This document shows, one piece after another, positions 1 through 8,209 of a DNA stretch of 44,111 bases. Each line of letters opens with the position of its first letter. Within the stretch, counting starts at the first letter, position 1. The notes beneath the pieces were generated by a model. The model was not told the origin of the DNA and searched no databases. It saw nothing but the letters and a program-made list of their open reading frames with translations. This DNA comes from Methanosarcina spelaei (GTDB lineage: Archaea > Halobacteriota > Methanosarcinia > Methanosarcinales > Methanosarcinaceae), in NCBI RefSeq assembly GCF_002287235.1, contig NZ_LMVP01000113.1, forward strand, positions 1 through 44,111. The letters run 5' to 3'. Made by a program: the position numbers and the translations under genes.

Positions 1-2
1 AA

Positions 3-644
3 ATTCTTGATCGAGAAATCTCTCAAAGTGCTGCATTCAGACTTCAGATCTGTCTGAAACTCATAAAGAGTATTGATGATGAGATCGAAGCTTTAGAGAA
101 AGAAATTTTCAATTATGCTTATAAAAAGCATAAGCGAGAAATGGAGATTTTAATGTCAGTTCCAGGTATAGGAGAACTTGGTGCGGCAATTTTACTTGCT
201 GAAATAGGCAATTTCAAGGATTTTTCTTCTGGAGATAAGCTTGCTTCCTGGCTTGGTCTGGTTCCTAATGTGTATCAATCTGCAGATAAATACCACAACG
301 GAAGAATCACAAAGAGAGGATCAAAGGGAGCAAGATGGATTCTTACGCAGATTTCTCAAGCAGCGGCAAGAAAGAATAACAGTAAGTTAAAAGAGTTTTT
401 TAACAGGAAAAAGAAGTCAATTGGGCATTCCAAGGCAATTATTGCCTTGGCAAGGAAAATTGCAACGATAATATGGCATCTTATCGTAAACGATGAGATG
501 TACGAAGATGGAACTGGATATAAAAAAGGAGAAATTCAAAATAGGAAGATTGTTGAGACAGAAATATTCTCAGTTGATGAACGAATAAAAATAATTAGTG
601 AAATATTTGCGATAATGGAAAAAGAAGGTGAAGAGAGCACGTGA
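3..644 (+). CDS. IS110-family transposase, C-terminal part (5' end outside window)
   Basis: The frame is open from the window edge to the TGA at 644, so only the C-terminal 213 residues are visible. The segment VPGIGELGAAILLAEIG (from about 155) is the helix-hairpin-helix start of the Transposase_20 domain. It is followed by SWLGLVPN, ITKRGSKGARWIL and a basic HSKAIIALARKIATIIWH stretch, the usual order in IS110/IS1111 enzymes. The N-terminal DEDD (RuvC-like) domain must lie upstream of the window. Enzymes of this family excise and insert their element using an element-encoded bridge RNA. The acidic tail after residue 180 looks element-specific. Family assignment is firm. IS110 versus IS1111 subgroup, and whether the element is intact, cannot be told here. 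Confidence 0.9.
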   Translation: MLDREISQSAAFRLQICLKLIKSIDDEIEALEKEIFNYAYKKHKREMEILMSVPGIGELGAAILLAEIGNFKDFSSGDKLASWLGLVPNVYQSADKYHNGRITKRGSKGARWILTQISQAAARKNNSKLKEFFNRKKKSIGHSKAIIALARKIATIIWHLIVNDEMYEDGTGYKKGEIQNRKIVETEIFSVDERIKIISEIFAIMEKEGEEST

Positions 645-687
645 GGAAGATATCCTCATGTACTTTCATGCTAAATCAAAGTTGCGC

Positions 688-870
688 TGGCGCACCCCGC
701 TGCAAGCAACGGGGTATGTTCGCGCCACCGCTCAAAATTCCGTTAAAGGAAATAATAACCCTAAACAATTTAGTGTGAGCAGAAGTTAGTAATCGAAAAT
801 GGAATTGAGAAATTTTATTATTATCAACGGTTACCGGGGAAGTTTCCATCCCCGCAGCAAGCTAGCGGGG
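688..870. repeat. GC-rich hairpins downstream of the IS110 transposase
   Basis: Two related GC-rich hairpin motifs stand in an AT-rich stretch. At 688-727 an outer TGGCGC/GCGCCA pair encloses CCCCG/CGGGG around a GCAAGC loop. At 836-870 GGGGA/TCCCC overlaps CCCCGC/GCGGGG, again around GCAAGC. The shared core suggests one repeat family or the remains of IS ends. They lie between the transposase stop and the Cas1-like fragment. A structured RNA of the IS is possible but unproven. Confidence 0.5.
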
Positions 871-886
871 TATTCGACTGAAATAA

Positions 887-1105
887 AATCCTGGATTTGT
901 TAGCCCTGATGTTGGAGTTCGGACGGTTGATTTCCGTGAAATCAGGCAAAAAATCCTGAACATTTCATATTCTGATTGGAAAAAGTTAGGGTTTTCGAAG
1001 GAAACTTTACATTACATGAAGCAGAACGCCAAAATTGATAAATCTTTCACCCTCAACAGCCACGTTTTAGAGAGTTTGGAGAATTTAGAGAGGGTTAAAA
1101 CATGA
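887..1105 (+). pseudogene. Cas1-like C-terminal fragment
   Basis: After an in-frame TAA at 884 the frame runs open to the TGA at 1103-1105 without a convincing start codon. The 72 residues include VDFREIRQKIL, YSDWKKLGFSKETLHYMKQ and a FTLNSHV motif. The order W-K-x-x-GFSKxTLHYxKxNA...F-x-L-N-x-H-V is what I know from the C-terminal end of Cas1 integrases. All catalytic Cas1 residues lie upstream and are absent. No repeats, cas2 or other cas genes are visible nearby. I read it as the 3' fossil of a cas1 gene cut off by IS activity. The family call rests on motif memory only. Confidence 0.5.
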
Positions 1106-1170
1106 GAAAATCTGGTTTCTGGGGTTTAGTCGGTAGTCAATTACCTGCTTTCTCTGTTTTGCTTTCTCTA

Positions 1171-2019
1171 TTAGACCGATACCAGTAATTTAGAGCATCT
1201 CGATGAAGCCCAAGTGCTATTATGCTCATAACTATACTTACCACTAGCAAAAAAGGCGGGTCCAGGATGACGTTTGAAACTAATCCTGCTATTCAGGAAA
1301 TAGGCATGAAATCCGAGAGGCACAAGAAAGACAAACGCAGCCTGGGATCGGATCGAGATTTCTGGGCGTAATGCCAGAATCAATAGCAGAGCACTTACTA
1401 AGACTGCAAGGATAGTAGCATAATGTATCAGGTCATTGGGAATGTTGGTAATGAGCTCGTTGGTAATAAGCACGCCTGTAGTGCCGCAAATTATAGCTCC
1501 TGCAGGGGAGAACCAGCGACCCCAGAAACCAGGTAGCTTTGATAGCAATCGAAGGCTTGCTGAAAATGAAAACACAACCCAGAACCATGCCCAGAAGTTG
1601 TTGTAAGGAACACCGAAGTACTGATAATCGAACCCTTTTCCCCAATCCCACATGCCCAGGCGGATGGCTATTGCATCCATGGAAAGGTCCATATTCAGGC
1701 CCATCAGCCCGTCGAGCACAGGCCGTGCCCATTCCGGAAGGCTGGTTTTATCGGAAAAGGAACGAACGCTATAGATGATAGTTCCCCAGGCCACCCCAAC
1801 GACCACAGGAACAGGCCCGAGCATTACAAGAAAACTTCCGTACTTGTAAGCGTCGAGCTGCTGGATCGTAGCCCATTCCAGCAGCAAACCGAAGAGCACA
1901 CCCGCAAAAAGCTGCCAGGCTACCGAAGAACCTCGCTGCCATGCATTTTGTAGACAGGCCAGAAAGAGCACTAAAACCAGAATCTCGAAGGCGAGAAAGT
2001 ATAGATTTGGCAAGGGCAT
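1171..2019 (-). CDS. Carotenoid biosynthesis (CruF/DUF422-like) membrane protein, C-terminus frameshifted
   Basis: This multi-span membrane protein of 282 residues has the Caroten_synth (DUF422) signature: LDGLMGLNMDLSMDAI, then GMWDWGKG and YFGVPYNNFWAWF. Relatives such as haloarchaeal CruF hydrate C50 carotenoid ends; the substrate here is unknown. Residues after about 243 (ISFKRHPGPAFF onward) are unlike a membrane protein. In another frame the same DNA encodes GLVSNVILDPPFLLVV and SIVMSIIALGLHRDALNYW, a proper last membrane helix ending at 1137. Removing one base near 1291-1293 joins the two frames. So the gene carries a 1-bp insertion or a sequencing error. The ATG at 2019 has no clear Shine-Dalgarno. 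Confidence 0.75.
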   Translation of the reverse strand: MPLPNLYFLAFEILVLVLFLACLQNAWQRGSSVAWQLFAGVLFGLLLEWATIQQLDAYKYGSFLVMLGPVPVVVGVAWGTIIYSVRSFSDKTSLPEWARPVLDGLMGLNMDLSMDAIAIRLGMWDWGKGFDYQYFGVPYNNFWAWFWVVFSFSASLRLLSKLPGFWGRWFSPAGAIICGTTGVLITNELITNIPNDLIHYATILAVLVSALLLILALRPEISIRSQAAFVFLVPLGFHAYFLNSRISFKRHPGPAFFASGKYSYEHNSTWASSRCSKLLVSV

Positions 2020-2195
2020 GCGTATTAGATACTGAATGACGGCTTAAAAAACTTGCGAAAATATTTGATCGCATAAATTTTAATTTCATTTAAACTTTTT
2101 TATAAAAGATACTGTTTTAAGAAAACTTTTAAAAATACGGTTGTGGTTATCTCTACAAAACCGCGTACACTTTTTAATTGTTATATCCCATAATT

Positions 2196-2297
2196 TTAGT
2201 GCGATGGGTAGTATTCAAACCCACGAAAACCTTCGTAAGTAATCTTAAATCCATCACCTTTGCCCCAGTTGTGCAATCCTTGAATATTAAATGACAT
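2196..2297 (-). CDS. Possible 33-residue small protein or gene fragment
   Basis: This short frame runs from ATG at 2297 and includes IQGLHNWGKGDGFKIT and YEGFRGFEYYPSH. The composition, rich in Gly and aromatic residues, looks protein-like rather than random. The frame continues upstream for ten more codons (RDLFALM...) before a stop, and no Shine-Dalgarno is visible. It may therefore be the tail of a lost gene. It sits between the carotenoid gene and the radical SAM gene on the same strand. I do not recognise a family. Confidence 0.25.
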   Translation of the reverse strand: MSFNIQGLHNWGKGDGFKITYEGFRGFEYYPSH

Positions 2298-2335
2298 TAA
2301 CGCAAATAAGTCACGTTAGAAATTTCCCCCATTTA

Positions 2336-3367
2336 TTAAGTGAAATACTCAATCCTGGCATCCGGAAACTTCTCTCCAATCAGCGAGGTGAGATATTCCC
2401 TGATTTCTACCGCGTCCTTCCTTGGGTAGATATATTTGTACCTGCCGAACTTTCCCCATTTCAGGGTGCGTTTGCTCTCGTCCATATCCAGGCGGGTGTT
2501 AGGGAAACGTTCCAGTATGACCTTCTTTGCGGCGGGGGTGAACCTGTGCTGGATGAGCTCGAAGGTGACGGTTTCGGTTGATTTGACCGCATCAAGCCGG
2601 CTGCGGAGCTTTTCAAAGAGTTCAAGGTAATCCTCCTTCCAGCGGTCATAAATCATGATGGGAGCTACTATAAAGCCGATGGGATATCCTGCTGCAGCAA
2701 GCTTTGAAGCGGCTTCGATCCTTTCGTCGAGGCTGGCTGTGTTGTGTTCGAAGTTCTCTATGACGTACCTGGAGTTGATACTTACGCGGAAGCGAGTCCG
2801 GCCGTTGTGCTTCAGGCCGAGCAGGGAGTCTACGTTGTTGAACTTTGTTACGACCCGCAGCCTGGCCTTGTCCAGGGTTCCGAAAAACTCGATCGTCCTC
2901 GCAAGGCTGCCTGTGATGTGTTCGATAGCTAGAAGGTCGCCCGCGCTTGCCACCTCAAAAGTAGTCAGCCGATCGCCGCTGCGGAAGATATGCTTTTTGA
3001 TGGAATCGAAGATCTCATCCAGGTTTACATAGGTCCTGAGATAGGGTTTGCTGCTCTGCGTGGTATACAGGTAACAGTATTCGCAGCTTGCCGGGCAGCC
3101 GGCCACCAGCGAGAATTCAAAATCTGCGGAAGGTTTGCATACGTCAAATTTCAAGCTTTTCTTAACTGTGACAACAAGGGTTTTCTTGCCACTTGCATAT
3201 CTCTGTCCCTCGGTGCTTCCCGGAATGATAGAGGATATCTTTTTAATGGGCACTTTTATGATTTCAGTAGAGGTACCCTCAAAATAGTCTTGAATTTTTC
3301 GTCCAAGGGGATAGTCCAGGGATCTGGGTTCAAAAATCACCCTGTCTGGTGAAAATGGTTTCATCAT
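2336..3367 (-). CDS. Spore photoproduct lyase-like radical SAM protein
   Basis: This 343-residue protein has the CPASCEYC motif (Cys91, Cys95, Cys98) that binds the [4Fe-4S] cluster of radical SAM enzymes. It is embedded in FSLVAGCPASCEYCYLYTT, as in SplB-type DNA photoproduct lyases. The C-terminal QHRFTPAAKKVILERFP segment also fits that family. The start is ATG at 3367, because GGAGG lies five bases upstream and overlaps the alternative GTG at 3373. No cysteine follows Cys98, so the hydrogen-donor Cys of Bacillus SplB (Cys141) has no equivalent by inspection. The exact reaction is therefore uncertain; repair or another radical reaction is inferred. Confidence 0.8.
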   Translation of the reverse strand: MMKPFSPDRVIFEPRSLDYPLGRKIQDYFEGTSTEIIKVPIKKISSIIPGSTEGQRYASGKKTLVVTVKKSLKFDVCKPSADFEFSLVAGCPASCEYCYLYTTQSSKPYLRTYVNLDEIFDSIKKHIFRSGDRLTTFEVASAGDLLAIEHITGSLARTIEFFGTLDKARLRVVTKFNNVDSLLGLKHNGRTRFRVSINSRYVIENFEHNTASLDERIEAASKLAAAGYPIGFIVAPIMIYDRWKEDYLELFEKLRSRLDAVKSTETVTFELIQHRFTPAAKKVILERFPNTRLDMDESKRTLKWGKFGRYKYIYPRKDAVEIREYLTSLIGEKFPDARIEYFT

Positions 3368-3917
3368 TAACACCTCCTTCGAATCATATCCTTGTAGTAT
3401 CTTTTGAAAATCTGTTCCTTACCTCATCGCTTCCGCAGTGCGAATTTTACAGCTGCAGCAAAAAACGCTGAGAAGTGCCAAACTCATTTTGTAAATGATA
3501 TCAACCGAATATTAGGAAACGGCCAACTTTTACAATATGCTGTTGTTGATTTTTCGGATAGGCTTTTACTTTAGTGTCGATTTTACTTTAGTGTCGATTT
3601 TACTTTAGTGTCGATTATTCTTAAATTTCAACAATGATACTTTTTCCAGGTCAATTCACGAAAACAGCAAAGGAAAAAAACAAAAATAGAAAAACAGTCA
3701 GGTTAAGGGCTGTAGGAGCCTGAACCTTTTTATCACCCCATCAAACGTGTGTTGATTATAGAATTTTCTTGCTCTAAGTATTAACAATTTCCCCATGTTT
3801 ATCGCAAGAATATATCATAACGTGTAAAATGTCAACGCTACCAATTTAATTGCAATTCAAGATTTTTGTTGAAGATTAAAATAAGAAAATGAGAAATATT
3901 TGTAACTACCAATTAGC
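3368..3917. other. AT-rich spacer with a 17-bp tandem repeat
   Basis: This 550-bp gap lies upstream of the SplB-like gene and downstream of the beta-propeller gene, both on minus. It holds the tandem array at 3564-3614 and otherwise no open frame, RNA gene or convincing hairpin that I can see. Confidence 0.6.
3564..3614. repeat. Three exact 17-bp tandem repeats
   Basis: The unit TTTTACTTTAGTGTCGA occurs three times without a mismatch at 3564-3580, 3581-3597 and 3598-3614. The array lies about 200 bp upstream of the SplB-like start, so it could touch its promoter region. No spacers separate the copies, which excludes a CRISPR array. Confidence 0.95.
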
Positions 3918-4469
3918 TCAGAACCTTCCAGTTATATAGACATCCATTATATTCATTAATCCATTTTTGTGTTCTACCCACACAACAATGTTTTCGTAAA
4001 TTTTGCCATCACCTGCTCTACCAATTCTGCTGATGTCACTTACTCTTTTTGTGGGTATGTCGTATATGGAAATATTTGTACTATATCCGCCTGGATTTAC
4101 CTGATTTGACCGGCTCCATACAATCTTATCCCCGTAAATAGAAGCACCGTAGGTTGCATGCTCATACAGAGTTAGCTGAATTTCTTCACTGGTGCTAAGG
4201 TTGTATAAGTACAAACTGTTATACTGATCATGTTGATAATAGGCATACTGGCCGTCAACCGATTTTGACCTTACATACACAAGATTATCACCATAGATCG
4301 CTGGTGTACTCGCATTAACGATTTCAATTTTTTTGCCGGCATTTGCTATTGATGTAAAGTTTATGAGAAAAATCAAAGCAAATGCTATATGTATGATTTT
4401 TTCTCCACATAATCCCCACAAGTAGATATAATACTGAAAACCTACATCAACATTGCTAATCATTGGCAA
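3918..4469 (-). CDS. Short secreted beta-propeller protein, start region probably frameshifted
   Basis: The protein has three TolB-like propeller repeats, each with an IYGDxxVxxR/W core (TPAIYGDNLVYVRS, GASIYGDKIVWSRS, GKIYENIVVWVEH). It resembles the N-terminal half of the large surface protein encoded divergently from 4800. The hydrophobic stretch IIHIAFALIFLINFTSIANA looks like a signal peptide, but the open frame places 20 odd residues before it. In the next frame an ATG at 4410 preceded by GGGG would give MWRKIIHIAF if the A6 run at 4397-4402 had five bases. I infer a 1-bp slip in that run. Three blades are too few for a closed propeller, so it may be a truncated copy. Confidence 0.6.
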   Translation of the reverse strand: MPMISNVDVGFQYYIYLWGLCGEKIIHIAFALIFLINFTSIANAGKKIEIVNASTPAIYGDNLVYVRSKSVDGQYAYYQHDQYNSLYLYNLSTSEEIQLTLYEHATYGASIYGDKIVWSRSNQVNPGGYSTNISIYDIPTKRVSDISRIGRAGDGKIYENIVVWVEHKNGLMNIMDVYITGRF

Positions 4470-4799
4470 AATAGGGGAAAAGAAGAAGAGCGAATATTGG
4501 AAACTACTTCCTTTTTCAGTATCCGGTTATCGCTTTCCGGATAGGTCTATACCAGGTAGGCATTATTTGCAATTATTTAATTTCAACTATCAGTTACTGG
4601 TCATTTTTTCATTTTTAATTCAAATAAACTTAAATTAGCAGTTTTGTTTTCGATAACTCTAACTTATTGTCCTATTTCGAGTATCCAGCCTTCAAGTATT
4701 CAACCACTTACAGTTTAAAACTCAAAGAGAATGTTTAAAAAATATTAGAATGTAGTAAGTATTGATATTTTTTAAATGTTGAGTGGTGAAGGAAAATAA
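4470..4799. other. Divergent promoter region of two surface protein genes
   Basis: This gap lies between the minus-strand propeller gene and the plus-strand surface protein. It is AT-rich and includes the inverted repeat at 4734-4776. A Shine-Dalgarno-like GGTGAAGG precedes the ATG at 4800. No gene was found. Confidence 0.5.
4734..4776. promoter_or_regulatory. 12-bp inverted repeat upstream of surface protein gene
   Basis: TTTAAAAAATAT (4734-4745) is an exact inverted match to ATATTTTTTAAA (4765-4776), with a 19-bp spacer. It ends 23 bp before the start codon at 4800. It could be an operator or a leader stem just upstream of the ribosome-binding site; the sequence cannot separate these. Confidence 0.45.
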
Positions 4800-7373
4800 A
4801 TGAAAAATTATAGAAAACCGCATTCAATAACTTTAGCTTCAACAGCCTTAGTTTTTGTGTTTTTGATTTTAATTTTTATTTCATCCGTGGCGTCAGCGTC
4901 ACAGGTAGCGACACAGGTGACGAGGATCGGTAACGGATCCGATCCTGCTATTTATGGCAGCAAAGTTGTATGGACAGACAGCGGTGTTATTCATGTTTAT
5001 GACTTGACATCGAAAACAGATACCACAGTTAGCTCTTCTGCAGCATCTCAGCCAGCTATTTACGGAGACAAATTAGTTTGGCATGATGAAAGCAGTGGAG
5101 TGCCAAGACTAACGGTTTATGACATACCTTCAAGTGATCGTTCGTATATCACACAGGATGTAGACAACCGCAGTATTCCTGCTATTTATGGCAATAGAAT
5201 CGTTTGGAGTGCAAACTACAACGAATCAAGTTACAATTACAATGTGTATATGAGAGACATCTCGACTTCAACACAGACCAGAATTGCAAGTGGTGAGAGT
5301 CCAGACATATACGATACCAAAATAACATATGGTTATGATGATGAGAACGGGCGAAATATTGCTGTTTATGATATTAATACTACGGTGCCCATAAATGTAT
5401 ATCATGCTAGTCAGGTATTTAGTCCACATATGTATGGTAATAAAGTGATATGGTCAAACTTCTATTCCAGAGACGGATTTATTCAAATGTATGACCTTGT
5501 TACTAAAAACACGATAGATGTTACCAGTGATAATACAGGTAATACCTTACCTGAATATGCAGGTTCGTATACTGATGCTGGAGACGATACCGGTACTCAT
5601 ATTGACATAAACAGGGACAAAATCGTATATTCAAAATCTGGCAATGACCAATTTGGTTATGCGGGTGTATACGTTTATGATATTCCTTCCGCAAAAAGCA
5701 CTCCAGTATATATTTACCCAATAGGGACTTACACGACACCTGATATCTACAATAGTACGATTGTATGGGGAATAGGAGATAACTATGGTGTGGGTGTTGC
5801 CAATGATAATGGCATCTATATGAGTGATCTTTCTGCCACAAACACCTTGCCACCAGTAGCTGAATTTACCGCCAACGTAACTTCTGGAACTATACCTTTA
5901 GTTGTGCAATTTACTGATATTAGCACTGGTGGGGTACCTACTTCCTGGTATTGGGATTTCGGTGATGGTATCAATTCAAAGCATGCCACGAATGCAACCC
6001 GCACGTTTCCAAACCCAGGGGTATATAACATTACTTTAACAGTTGCAAATGGAGCAGGCAATAGTACGGTAACGAAATCTAATTATATTACTGTAACTCC
6101 TCCACAAGCACCAGTGGTAAATTTCTCGACTAATGTTACCTCTGGAACAGCACCTCTAACGGTGTTATTCGCTGATACCAGCTCTGGTGCACCTACATCC
6201 TGGTATTGGGATTTCGGTGACGGTACCAACTCAAAAGATTCGGTTGCAGTTAACAAGTTTACGAAACCGGGAAATTATACAATCAGTCTGACTGTGGGAA
6301 ACAACGTAGGGAATAGTACACTGACAAAGCCGGGTTACATAGTTGTTACTGATCCGAATGCTCCGGTTGCAAACTTCAGTGCCAATGTAACAAGCGGCTA
6401 TGCTCCTCTTTGGGTCCTGCTTACCGACCTGTCACAAAACGCAACCTCAAGGAACTGGGATATCAGGAATGACGGAACTGTAGATTCTACGGACCCGATC
6501 ATTATTTGTGTGTTCACTGACCCCGGAACCTATCCTGTTAGCTTAACTGCAATAAATGAAAATGGCACTTCCGTGGCAAAACCTATTACAATAACTGTCA
6601 CGCAAAAAAGCAGTTCAGACGATGACGATGATGATGGACATAGCCACAAGAGTGGAGGCGGTGGAGGTGGCGGTTCCCCTGAACCTCAAACTAATGTCCA
6701 GGTCAAGGAACTTTCAAAGGCACAGGTTACAAACGGAAAGCCTGTAGTATTTGATTTTACAAACAATGCAACCTGCGTTGTGTATGTTAGCTTTGATGCA
6801 AAGAAGACTGCAGGTAAGATCACAACCATTGCCGAACAGCTCAAAGCAAAATCCACTCTTACTTCAGTACTGGACTCGGGTGAGGTTTATAAGTACTTCA
6901 ATCTCTGGGTAGGAAACAGCGGATTTGCAAGCGAAAAGAACATTGGAAACCCTGTAGTGTGCTTCAAGGTTGAAAAGTCCTGGCTGCAGGATAAGAAGAT
7001 CGACCAGAATTCAATTACACTCAACAGGTACAGCGACAAAAAATGGTCACAGCTACCTGTGAAATGCTTAAAAGAGGATGCTAACTACCTGTACTTCACG
7101 GCAGAAACAACGGGATTCTCGTTCTTTGCAATAACAGGAAAAGCTCAAGCAAATGGAACTGAAACGAAGCCTTTGGCCGGGAACAAAACGCACTCATCTG
7201 TGGACAATCAAAATAAATCTACTACTGGAAGTGAGGCAACAAGTGTAGAACAAACACCTGAGCAAAATCAAAGCTCAAAAACATCCGGAAAAGAAAATGC
7301 AAAAGTGCCTGGTTTTGAAATATCTTCCTGTATCTTCTGCCTACTTAGCTTGTTCTTGTACAAAAAAAGATAA
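4800..7373 (+). CDS. Surface protein: TolB-like propeller, PKD domains, PGF-pre-PGF and PGF-CTERM anchor
   Basis: The 857-residue precursor starts with a signal peptide (hydrophobic 12-33, SVASAS). Residues 40-345 hold repeated IYGxKVVW/VYDLT units of a beta-propeller. Three PKD-type domains follow at about 350-600, with WYWDFGDG in the first two; the third has NWDIRNDG. A low-complexity linker has a run of aspartates, HSHK and poly-Gly-Ser. Residues 625-780 match the PGF-pre-PGF domain (VQVKELSKAQVTNGKPVVFD). A Ser/Thr/Asn-rich stalk then leads to VPGFEISSCIFCLLSLF and KKR, a PGF-CTERM signal. Such tails are cleaved and lipid-anchored by archaeosortase A, so the protein should sit in the cell envelope. 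Its ligand is unknown. Confidence 0.88.
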   Translation: MKNYRKPHSITLASTALVFVFLILIFISSVASASQVATQVTRIGNGSDPAIYGSKVVWTDSGVIHVYDLTSKTDTTVSSSAASQPAIYGDKLVWHDESSGVPRLTVYDIPSSDRSYITQDVDNRSIPAIYGNRIVWSANYNESSYNYNVYMRDISTSTQTRIASGESPDIYDTKITYGYDDENGRNIAVYDINTTVPINVYHASQVFSPHMYGNKVIWSNFYSRDGFIQMYDLVTKNTIDVTSDNTGNTLPEYAGSYTDAGDDTGTHIDINRDKIVYSKSGNDQFGYAGVYVYDIPSAKSTPVYIYPIGTYTTPDIYNSTIVWGIGDNYGVGVANDNGIYMSDLSATNTLPPVAEFTANVTSGTIPLVVQFTDISTGGVPTSWYWDFGDGINSKHATNATRTFPNPGVYNITLTVANGAGNSTVTKSNYITVTPPQAPVVNFSTNVTSGTAPLTVLFADTSSGAPTSWYWDFGDGTNSKDSVAVNKFTKPGNYTISLTVGNNVGNSTLTKPGYIVVTDPNAPVANFSANVTSGYAPLWVLLTDLSQNATSRNWDIRNDGTVDSTDPIIICVFTDPGTYPVSLTAINENGTSVAKPITITVTQKSSSDDDDDDGHSHKSGGGGGGGSPEPQTNVQVKELSKAQVTNGKPVVFDFTNNATCVVYVSFDAKKTAGKITTIAEQLKAKSTLTSVLDSGEVYKYFNLWVGNSGFASEKNIGNPVVCFKVEKSWLQDKKIDQNSITLNRYSDKKWSQLPVKCLKEDANYLYFTAETTGFSFFAITGKAQANGTETKPLAGNKTHSSVDNQNKSTTGSEATSVEQTPEQNQSSKTSGKENAKVPGFEISSCIFCLLSLFLYKKR

Positions 7374-7430
7374 GAAGATAAGAAAGTAAGAAGCAGATGG
7401 TATAAAGTCCCTAATCAAATTTGACAGATG

Positions 7431-7468
7431 GGCAGATTTACCTCAGTAATCAGTTTAAATCTGCCTTT
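7431..7468 (+). terminator. Hairpin terminator after the surface protein
   Basis: GGCAGATTTA (7431-7440) pairs exactly with TAAATCTGCC (7456-7465) and is followed by TTT and a T-rich stretch. It lies 58 bp after the stop codon at 7373. Confidence 0.6.
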
Positions 7469-7590
7469 CTACCAGTATTTTTTAACGGAAACATAACATT
7501 CATTTTCGGGACTGATCACTTATTACTTTGAAATAATTGATTTAAAATATAATAAAGTTAAGAATTAACATTCATTTGGAGGAAGTTAAC

Positions 7591-8019
7591 ATGGATTTTA
7601 ATGAATGCATTAAATTTGCAAATGAAACACCTGTTTGCTATCTGGCAACAGTAGAAGGATATCAACCTCGAGTTAGGGCACTTGGGTTCTGGTTCGCCGA
7701 CAGAAGTGGATTTTACTTTCAAATCGGAGCTATGAAAGATATATACAAGCAACTTCAGACAAACCCAAAAGTAGAGGCATGTTTCTGGCAACCCGGTGAA
7801 GCAACAGGAAAAATGATGAGAGTTGCAGGTAATATAGAGTTTGTAGATGATCCGGAGCTTAAGAAGAAAGTCCTGGAGGACAGGCCATTTCTTAAAGAGT
7901 TTGGTCTGACATTTGATCATCCGGGACTTATAATTTTCCGCATTGCTAAAGGTGAAGCATACTTCTGGACAATGGAAACTAACTTCGAGCCTAAAAAGTT
8001 CATCAAATTCGGCGATTGA
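7591..8019 (+). CDS. Pyridoxamine 5'-phosphate oxidase-family split-barrel flavoprotein
   Basis: The 142-residue protein has the FMN-binding split-barrel pattern. TPVCYLATVEGYQPRVRAL opens the barrel, FYFQIGAMKDIYKQLQTNPK and VEACFWQPG form the middle, and VAGNIEFVDDPELKKKVLEDRP is followed by a strand ending at GEAYFWTM. Proteins of this size usually bind FMN or F420 and reduce small molecules; they are rarely true PNPOx enzymes. The start is ATG at 7591, because GGAGG at 7578-7582 is well spaced from it and overlaps the TTG at 7576. It is a single gene between two hairpin terminators. The substrate is unknown. Confidence 0.85.
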   Translation: MDFNECIKFANETPVCYLATVEGYQPRVRALGFWFADRSGFYFQIGAMKDIYKQLQTNPKVEACFWQPGEATGKMMRVAGNIEFVDDPELKKKVLEDRPFLKEFGLTFDHPGLIIFRIAKGEAYFWTMETNFEPKKFIKFGD

Positions 8020-8154
8020 AATATTCTCCAGAAATATTTTTAATTAATGAGCCGTCGTAAAACCAATCTAATTCTTTCTGAGTATGTGTATGTTTCAGGG
8101 TCATTCATCAGGATCAAAAGCTCAAACAATTGTTTTAAATTCATAAAATAGTAG

Positions 8155-8195
8155 GATTTTGAGTTTTGAATCAGCTCTCAAAATCTATTTTTTCA
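8155..8195. terminator. Bidirectional hairpin terminator
   Basis: GATTTTGAG (8155-8163) pairs exactly with CTCAAAATC (8177-8185), followed by TATTTTTTC. It lies between two converging genes, the split-barrel gene ending at 8019 (plus) and the small Cys-rich gene ending at 8210 (minus). Confidence 0.5.
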
Positions 8196-8209
8196 TATTT
8201 TGTCCAATA

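Noticed and set aside
3564-3614. CRISPR array
   Set aside because: Here and in the other tandem arrays, copies are adjacent with no unique spacers, so they are minisatellites.
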